Part shown: positions 58,865 to 64,000 of the stretch, one piece after another
Layout of the letters: every line of letters begins with the position of its first letter
Position numbering within the stretch: the stretch's first letter is position 1
Assembly (NCBI GenBank): GCA_024695285.1
Contig: JAILIM010000024.1
Location: forward strand, 1-64,000
Origin: Bacteroidales bacterium
GTDB taxonomy: Bacteria > Bacteroidota > Bacteroidia > Bacteroidales > UBA932
Direction: 5' to 3'
Length of the DNA: 64,000 nucleotides
Translations under genes and position numbers: made by a program
Notes under the pieces: model-generated
Seen by the model: the letters and a program-made list of their open reading frames with translations, nothing else
What the model was told of the DNA's origin: nothing
Databases searched by the model: none

Positions 58865-61810
58865 ATGGACGAAGAGAACCTTGTCACCGAAGAAGTCATT
58901 GATGACGACGACATCGAGGTAGCGGAAGACGCTGAATCGAGCGGCAAATTCACCCGCCTGCTCGAAGGGGACGCCCGGAAGTTCAAGCTTTCGGGGATGT
59001 TCAAGGACTGGTATCTCGACTACGCCTCATACGTGATACTCCACAGGGCCGTTCCGCACATCGTGGACGGCCTCAAGCCCGTGCAGCGCCGCGTGCTGCA
59101 CGCAATGTACCGCATAGATGACGGTTCCTACACCAAAGTTGCCAACATAGTGGGCCAGGCGATGCAGTTCCATCCCCACGGCGACCAGTCCATCCTCGGA
59201 GCCCTCGTGACCCTCGGCCAGAAAGGCCTCGCCATCGACTGCCAGGGTAACTGGGGTAACATCCTTACAGGAGACTCCAACGCCGCCCCGCGATACATCG
59301 AAGCCCGCCTGAGCAAGTTCGCAAAAGAGGTGCTCTTCGACCCCAAGGTCACGCCCACGATGAAATCCTACGACGGACGCAACGACGAGCCGACTGAGCT
59401 CCCGGTGCGCTTCCCGCTCCTGCTCGCCCAGGGCACCGACGGCATCGGCGTGGGCCTCGCCTCCAAGATACTCCCGCACAACTTCAACGAACTCCTGGAC
59501 GCCTCCGTGGCCATCCTGGAGGGCAAGCCCTATGAACTCTACCCCGACTTCCCGACCGGCGGTTCCGCTGACTGCTCGAAGTATATGCAGGGCAAGAGGG
59601 GCGGCCGAGTGAAGGTGCGTGCCAAGATAGTCAAGATCGACAAGAGCACCATCGCGATCACCGAAATTCCCTTTGGGAAGAACACCAAGGACCTCATCGA
59701 ATCCATACTGAAGGCCAAGGACAAGGGCAAGATCAAGATCAAGAAGATCGAGGACATGACCACCGACAAGGTCGAGATACTCATCCACCTGCCCGGAGAC
59801 GTGTCCCCCGACAAGACCATCGACGCCCTGTATGCTTTCACCGACTGCGAATGCAACCTCGCCCCGAATGCCTGCGTGATCAAGGACGGCAAGCCTGAAT
59901 TCCTGACGGTCAACGAGATACTCGAATACAGCACCTTCCACACCCGCGACATACTGCTCCGCCAGCTCGGAATCAAACTCGAGGAGCTGGAGCGCGACTG
60001 GCACTACTCATCCCTGGAACGCATATACTTCGAGAACCGTATCTACAAGATTCTCGAACAGGACCAGTCCAGCTGGGAAGAGCAGAAGGAGGACACTCTC
60101 CGCACGATGAAGGCCTACGAGGCTTCACTCCGCCGCGAGATTACTATGGAAGACATCGACCGCCTCGTGGACAAGCCTGTGCGCAAGATATCCAAGTTCG
60201 ACGTCAAGGCCGTGGATGAGCGCATCCGGGCCATCGAGGAAGAGATGCAGAGGGTGCAGGACGACATCGAGCATATCGACCGCTATACCATCAACTGGTT
60301 CAAGGGCCTGAAGAAGAAATATGGCAAGGACTTCCCCCGCCTCACCGAACTGACCGGATTCGAGACCATCGCCGCTACCCGCGTCGTCAACAACAACGCC
60401 AAGCTCAGCGCTAACCTCGCCGAAGGTTTCGTGGGCATAGGCCTCAAGCGCGACGACGGCGGCGAGTTCATCTGCGACTGTTCCGACATGTCGGAGATTA
60501 TCGTAATCCGCAAGGACGGCAAGTACATAGTCACAAAGGTGACCGACAAAGCCTTCTTCGGCAAAGACCTGATCCACGTCGGAGTCTTCAACAGGGGCGA
60601 CACCCGAACGATTTACAACGTGATCTACAGGGAAGGCAAGACCTCCATCTACTACGCCAAGCGCTTCGCCGTGACGTCCGTGACCCGCGACAAGGAATAC
60701 GACCTGACGACCGGCCTCGAAGGCTCCCAGATAGTCTGGTTCACCGCCAACCACAACGGCGAAGCGGAAACCGTGCGCGTGCAGCTGCGCCCCAAGCCGA
60801 AGCTTAAGAAGACCTCGTTCGAATACGACTTCTCGACGCTCGGCATCAAGAGCAGGACCGCCCGCGGCAACCTGGTGAGCAAGAACGTCATCAGCAAGAT
60901 CGTACTCCGCAGCAAGGGCGTGAGCACCATAGCCGGCAAGGAAATCTGGTACGACACCGACATCCAGAAGCTCAACGACGAAGGCCACGGCCTGTTCCTC
61001 GGCGAGTTCAGCGAGAACGACAAGGTGCTGGCAGTGTTCCGCAACGGAACCTTCTACACGACCTCATTCGACCTGGTGAACCGCTACCAGGGCGACGTGC
61101 TCCGCATAGAGAAGTTCGACCCCGACAAGACCTTCACCGCCCTTTACTGGGATGCAGCAGTCAAGTCCTTCTACGTCAAGCGCTTCTCCTTCCCGGTCAG
61201 CGACAACAACCCCATGAGCTTCATCGCCGAAGGCAGCAAATCCTACCTCGTGGAACTGACCGACGACAAGCATCCGCAGTACGAAGTCATCTGGAAGCAG
61301 GAAGACAAGCCTGCCGACCTGATCGACGCTGAGCAGTGGATAGCCAAGAAGGGCTTCGGGGCCAAGGGAAAGAAAGTCGTGGACCGCGGCGAGGTAAAGG
61401 CCGTCCGCTTCGGCGAACCCCTCCACTTCCCCGAAGACGACATCCAGGAGGAGCCTGCCGAAGAACCTCAGATGGAAGAACCGCAAGCCGAGGAACCCCA
61501 GGCTGAAGAGCCACAGGTAGAGAATCCGGCAGAAGCCCCTGCCGGCATCACCGCCGAAGTTCCTGAGGAGCAGCCGGCGGAGGAACCCCAGCCTGATGAG
61601 TTCAAACTGGAGGCGCCGGAGCCTCCTGTCATCCTGAACGGAGTGAAGGATCTAGATCCTTCGGCAAGCCTCAGGATGACAAAGTCCGCCCCACGCCGGA
61701 AGCCGAAGGCTGAAAAGCCGAAGATCAAGCCGGGAACCGAAATCAAGATTCCTGAGACAGCCGACGAAGAGCCGATAGAGCTGATCTTTGAAGAACCGAC
61801 ACTATTTTAA
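58865..61810 (+). CDS. parC: DNA topoisomerase IV subunit A (ParC/GyrA-type) with repeat-rich C-terminal tail
   Basis: 981 aa from the ATG at 58865; an upstream frame start at 58844 overlaps era. Catalytic features: GLKPVQRRVLHAMYRIDDGS, the AAPRYIEARL motif with the active Tyr near residue 142, and the C-terminal pinwheel blades (KTSFEYDFSTLGIKSRTARG). Length and absence of a GyrA box point to ParC of Bacteroidales, though GyrA-like naming is possible. The last 120 residues are tandem EEPQAEEPQ repeats. They are followed by VILNGVKDLDPSASLRMT, encoded by a dispersed palindromic repeat (61628-61680), and a basic end. That tail is not part of the enzyme core. Confidence 0.9.
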   Translation: MDEENLVTEEVIDDDDIEVAEDAESSGKFTRLLEGDARKFKLSGMFKDWYLDYASYVILHRAVPHIVDGLKPVQRRVLHAMYRIDDGSYTKVANIVGQAMQFHPHGDQSILGALVTLGQKGLAIDCQGNWGNILTGDSNAAPRYIEARLSKFAKEVLFDPKVTPTMKSYDGRNDEPTELPVRFPLLLAQGTDGIGVGLASKILPHNFNELLDASVAILEGKPYELYPDFPTGGSADCSKYMQGKRGGRVKVRAKIVKIDKSTIAITEIPFGKNTKDLIESILKAKDKGKIKIKKIEDMTTDKVEILIHLPGDVSPDKTIDALYAFTDCECNLAPNACVIKDGKPEFLTVNEILEYSTFHTRDILLRQLGIKLEELERDWHYSSLERIYFENRIYKILEQDQSSWEEQKEDTLRTMKAYEASLRREITMEDIDRLVDKPVRKISKFDVKAVDERIRAIEEEMQRVQDDIEHIDRYTINWFKGLKKKYGKDFPRLTELTGFETIAATRVVNNNAKLSANLAEGFVGIGLKRDDGGEFICDCSDMSEIIVIRKDGKYIVTKVTDKAFFGKDLIHVGVFNRGDTRTIYNVIYREGKTSIYYAKRFAVTSVTRDKEYDLTTGLEGSQIVWFTANHNGEAETVRVQLRPKPKLKKTSFEYDFSTLGIKSRTARGNLVSKNVISKIVLRSKGVSTIAGKEIWYDTDIQKLNDEGHGLFLGEFSENDKVLAVFRNGTFYTTSFDLVNRYQGDVLRIEKFDPDKTFTALYWDAAVKSFYVKRFSFPVSDNNPMSFIAEGSKSYLVELTDDKHPQYEVIWKQEDKPADLIDAEQWIAKKGFGAKGKKVVDRGEVKAVRFGEPLHFPEDDIQEEPAEEPQMEEPQAEEPQAEEPQVENPAEAPAGITAEVPEEQPAEEPQPDEFKLEAPEPPVILNGVKDLDPSASLRMTKSAPRRKPKAEKPKIKPGTEIKIPETADEEPIELIFEEPTLF
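61628..61680. repeat. Dispersed palindromic repeat inside parC
   Basis: GTCATCCTGA (61628-61637) is exactly complementary to TCAGGATGAC (61671-61680). Between them lies an 18-bp perfect palindrome GAAGGATCTAGATCCTTC (61645-61662). The peptide it encodes (VILNGVKDLDPSASLRMT) is known as a repeat-derived tract in many genomes. It is in frame with the topoisomerase tail. Confidence 0.8.
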
Positions 61811-61821
61811 TTATTGTAATC

Positions 61822-61998
61822 ATGTTAGCAAGCATTATCTACATCATCGGTATCATCGCCGCCATCTGGTGTGTTATCGACATTTTCAAGAAGCCCAAGC
61901 TCGACCTCCTCTGGAAGATCGTCCTGACCGTCGCCGTCCTCGCCACCAGCTGGATCGGCCTCCTGGTCTACTACTTCATCATCCGCGAAAGGATCTAG
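61822..61998 (+). CDS. 58-aa two-helix membrane protein (PLDc_N-like)
   Basis: MLASIIYIIGIIAAIWCVID then a conserved KKPKLDLLWKIV turn and a second helix LTVAVLATSWIGLLVYYFII with a basic end RERI. The pattern of two helices with a KPxxDLLWK loop resembles the phospholipase D nuclease N-terminal (PLDc_N) domain found as stand-alone small proteins. It follows the topoisomerase gene by 11 bases; a terminator follows at 62061-62094. Function unknown. Confidence 0.7.
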   Translation: MLASIIYIIGIIAAIWCVIDIFKKPKLDLLWKIVLTVAVLATSWIGLLVYYFIIRERI

Positions 61999-62060
61999 CG
62001 CAGGCCCTTCCCTACACACCCCCGCGTTATCAGTAACGCGCTGATAATCAACGACCGCTA

Positions 62061-62094
62061 CATCTCCTGGGTTCCGTATGGAGCCCAGGAGATT
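62061..62094 (+). terminator. Terminator of the era-parC transcript
   Basis: ATCTCCTGGG (62062-62071) pairs with CCCAGGAGAT (62084-62093), with further TCC/GGA pairing inside, followed by TTGTATTTTATT. Confidence 0.85.
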
Positions 62095-62187
62095 TGTATT
62101 TTATTGATATACAGCAACATGGCAATAACACCAAAAACAAAAAATTCTTGGCAGAACAAAATATTTTAAAATTTTCTGTACTTTGTA

Positions 62188-62219
62188 TTGCAAAGTATTA
62201 AAAAGTTTTTATATCTTTG
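62188..62219 (+). promoter_or_regulatory. Promoter of the PspC/PadR operon
   Basis: TTG (62188-62190), 21 bases, then TATCTTTG (62212-62219), 21 bases before the start at 62241. Confidence 0.6.
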
Positions 62220-62240
62220 CATCGTAAAACAACTAAAGCA

Positions 62241-62798
62241 ATGAAAAAAGTCATTTCAGCCGGCATAGGAGGCCGGAGCTTCACCATCAACGAAGACGCA
62301 TACGAGCGCCTTGCAGCTTACCTCAATCTCTTCCGCGAGCACGTAAAGGAGAACGGAACTGAAGAAGTGATGGACGAACTCGAATCGCGCATCGCCGACC
62401 TGTTCTACGAATCCGTGGGTGACAGCACCCGCGTGGTCGACCTGGAACTGGTAGAGAAAATCATAAGCCAGCTCGGCATGCCCGACGGCAGCAGCACATA
62501 CACATCCAGTGTGAACTACGACCCGAAAGCAAACCGCAAACTCTACCGCGACACTGATGACGTTCGGATCGCCGGCGTGTGCTCAGGTCTCGCCATTTAC
62601 TTCGGCGTCGATATTGCCCTCATTCGCATCATCATGCTGGTGGCCCTCATCATGGGTTCCGCGGGTTTCTGGATTTACGTGATCCTCTGGATTGCCGTAC
62701 CCAAGGCCGTCACCGCTGCACAGAAGTGCGAGCTCAGGGGCCTGCCGCCGACAGCGGAGAACCTCGCCAAGTTCACGTCCAACACCTATAAAAAGTAA
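62241..62798 (+). CDS. PspC domain protein with N-terminal helical region
   Basis: 185 aa from ATG 62241 (an upstream frame start at 62217 overlaps the promoter). Residues 1-85 are a soluble helical region (SFTINEDAYERLAAYLNLFR; MDELESRIADLFYESVGD). The PspC domain follows (KLYRDTDDVRIAGVCSGLAI) with two hydrophobic segments (ALIRIIMLVALIMGSAG; FWIYVILWIAVPKAV). PspC-type proteins act in membrane-stress responses. It lies directly before a PadR regulator and a second, larger PspC protein; the three probably form one operon. Confidence 0.85.
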   Translation: MKKVISAGIGGRSFTINEDAYERLAAYLNLFREHVKENGTEEVMDELESRIADLFYESVGDSTRVVDLELVEKIISQLGMPDGSSTYTSSVNYDPKANRKLYRDTDDVRIAGVCSGLAIYFGVDIALIRIIMLVALIMGSAGFWIYVILWIAVPKAVTAAQKCELRGLPPTAENLAKFTSNTYKK

Positions 62799-62804
62799 TT
62801 TAAT

Positions 62805-63134
62805 ATGGAAAGCAATGCCGACAACGTGCGCTCACAGATGCGCAAAGGCGTCCTGGAATACTGCATCCTATGCATCCTGGACAAGCATGAGGCATACGCC
62901 TCCAACATTATCGAGGAGCTCAAGAAAGCTGACATGATAGTTGTCGAGGGCACACTCTATCCCCTCCTTATCCGCCAGAAAAACCAGGGTCTGCTCTCCT
63001 ACAGGTGGGAAGAATCCACCCAGGGGCCTCCCCGTAAGTACTACTGCATCACCGACAAAGGGCGCGAGCAGCTTGCGGACATGGACTTCGCATGGCAGGA
63101 AATGGTAAAGGCAATTGAAACACTGAAGAAATGA
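62805..63134 (+). CDS. PadR family transcriptional regulator
   Basis: 109 aa. The winged-helix fold of PadR is readable: MRKGVLEYCILCILDKHEAY, ASNIIEELKKADMIVVEGTL, YPLLIRQKNQGLLSYRW with the conserved GPPRKYY wing and ITDKGREQL. PadR regulators repress nearby stress or transport genes. It is set between two PspC genes (6 bases and a 4-base overlap), an arrangement usual for Bacteroidota, so autoregulation of this operon is likely. Confidence 0.93.
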   Translation: MESNADNVRSQMRKGVLEYCILCILDKHEAYASNIIEELKKADMIVVEGTLYPLLIRQKNQGLLSYRWEESTQGPPRKYYCITDKGREQLADMDFAWQEMVKAIETLKK

Positions 63135-64000
63135 AACAGATAGAAAAAGTCAGCATAGGCGGATACGTATTCACCCTGGAAACAGAGGCGGCGGCGGAAA
63201 CCGATCGTTACCTCAAGGAAATGTCCACCTACTACTCCAACCCGGAAATCACCGACGGAATCGAGGAACGCATGGCTGAGCTCCTGCGCGAGCGTACGGC
63301 GAGCGACGGCGTGGTGAACAAGGCCACAATACTCAGTATCATAGACATACTCGGCCGCCCGGAGCGCATAGCGCAGGACGAGCCTGACGACATTAACCAG
63401 GAAAAACCGGTCAAAAAACTCTACCGTGACATGGAGAACGCTAAACTGGCCGGCGTGTGCAGCGGCCTGGGCGCGTATTTCAACATGGATACGGCCATCC
63501 CGCGCATTATTTTCGTCGCGCTGACACTGCTGGGAATTTTCTTCCCCTGGCACGGGCACGCACAGCGGGTGATCGTGCTCTCCGCCCCGGTACTGTACAT
63601 TATACTTTGGATATGCATGCCGGCGGCGCGCACTGCCCGGCAACGCTGGGAGATGCGGGGCGACGACGGCACTGCCGAGAGCGTACGCCGCAACATCGAA
63701 TCCGGTGCAGGCGAAGTGGGAAGCGCCCTTCGCCAGGTCGGAAACTCCCCTGCCTGGGGCACCATGGGCCGCATTATTGAGGTCATCATCGGCCTGATGC
63801 TGCTCGTCATTTCAGTTTCAGGACTCTTCGCCGGCGGCCTTGCAGTCTTCGGATGGCAGTGGCTCGGCTTAACCGACCTGATCAACGAGGGAATAGCGGA
63901 AATAAGCGCAGAATACCCTAAGTTCACATCCGTCGTGTCCACTCCTTGGGTGGGAATCCTGTCGCTGCTCGTCTATGGCCTGCCGTTCATCGGCATGCTC
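63131..64000 (+). CDS. PspC domain protein, 3' end beyond the window
   Basis: At least 290 aa, truncated by the window edge. Same layout as the first PspC gene: helical start (IGGYVFTLETEAAAETDRYL; GIEERMAELLRERTASDGVV), then PspC (KLYRDMENAKLAGVCSGLGA) and several transmembrane segments (VIVLSAPVLYIILWICMPAA; IIEVIIGLMLLVISVSGLFA). It overlaps the PadR gene by 4 bases. The two proteins probably form the membrane partners of the same stress system. Confidence 0.85.
   Translation, partial: MKQIEKVSIGGYVFTLETEAAAETDRYLKEMSTYYSNPEITDGIEERMAELLRERTASDGVVNKATILSIIDILGRPERIAQDEPDDINQEKPVKKLYRDMENAKLAGVCSGLGAYFNMDTAIPRIIFVALTLLGIFFPWHGHAQRVIVLSAPVLYIILWICMPAARTARQRWEMRGDDGTAESVRRNIESGAGEVGSALRQVGNSPAWGTMGRIIEVIIGLMLLVISVSGLFAGGLAVFGWQWLGLTDLINEGIAEISAEYPKFTSVVSTPWVGILSLLVYGLPFIGML

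Overview
The window looks like a chromosomal segment from a member of Bacteroidota, most likely order Bacteroidales. Evidence: many genes follow promoters of the TAnnTTTG (-7) / TTTG (-33) type, there is an intact Bat (aerotolerance) operon, and there are typical Bacteroidales surface lipoproteins (FISUMP, DUF4988/collagen-like, DUF1573), DUF4421, PspC/PadR genes and TPR-AraC membrane regulators. The backbone is G+C rich. The stretch 11842-17125 is visibly AT-richer and is a mobile element. Genus cannot be fixed from sequence reading alone.

Layout. 1-3.5 kb (minus): a partial DUF4421 protein, then an acyltransferase, an acyl carrier protein and a PlsX-like enzyme in one tight cluster. 3.5-11.8 kb (plus): a membrane TPR/AraC regulator followed by a promoter with two direct repeats 21 bp apart. 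Behind it lies an operon for a small membrane protein, a beta-barrel and three secreted peptidases of unrelated classes (S41 serine, C11 cysteine, M13 metallo). 11.84-17.13 kb: a 5.3-kb integrative element in the 3' end of tRNA-Arg(CCT). It carries a NUMOD3-like small protein, a replication-initiator-like protein, a lipoprotein cargo gene, a small DNA-element protein, a small serine recombinase and a large serine recombinase whose last codons are antisense to the tRNA. 17.2-21.1 kb (minus): rpmF, DUF177, typA and an OmpA-type protein. 21.2-30.3 kb (minus): large surface lipoproteins and their small companions. 30.3-33.0 kb (minus): pyruvate phosphate dikinase. 33.1-44.0 kb (minus): an S9 peptidase, folC, alpha-2-macroglobulin, PurL-like and PhoH operon. 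44.0-46.3 kb: a histidine phosphatase and truA. 46.5-54.7 kb (plus): the moxR/Bat operon with batD and batE fused. 54.8-61.8 kb (plus): ExbB/ExbD/TonB, an Rlu-type pseudouridine synthase, era and a topoisomerase IV A subunit. 61.8-64.0 kb: small membrane proteins with two PspC proteins flanking a PadR regulator.

Main points of interest. (1) The integrative element appears to swap the C-terminus of its own large serine recombinase on integration. The frame stays open across the reconstructed circle junction and ends in a different tail. The element also restores a CCA end and a terminator to the tRNA it enters. (2) Palindromic repeats have entered genes in frame: a 112-bp palindrome lies inside folC, a second family lies near the C-terminus of the topoisomerase, and a half-copy lies in the Bat operon. 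(3) The AraC-type regulator, its candidate operator and a three-class secreted peptidase operon look like one regulated system. (4) A PurL-like protein without recognisable active-site motifs sits in a folC operon. All function names come from reading motifs; no database search was run.
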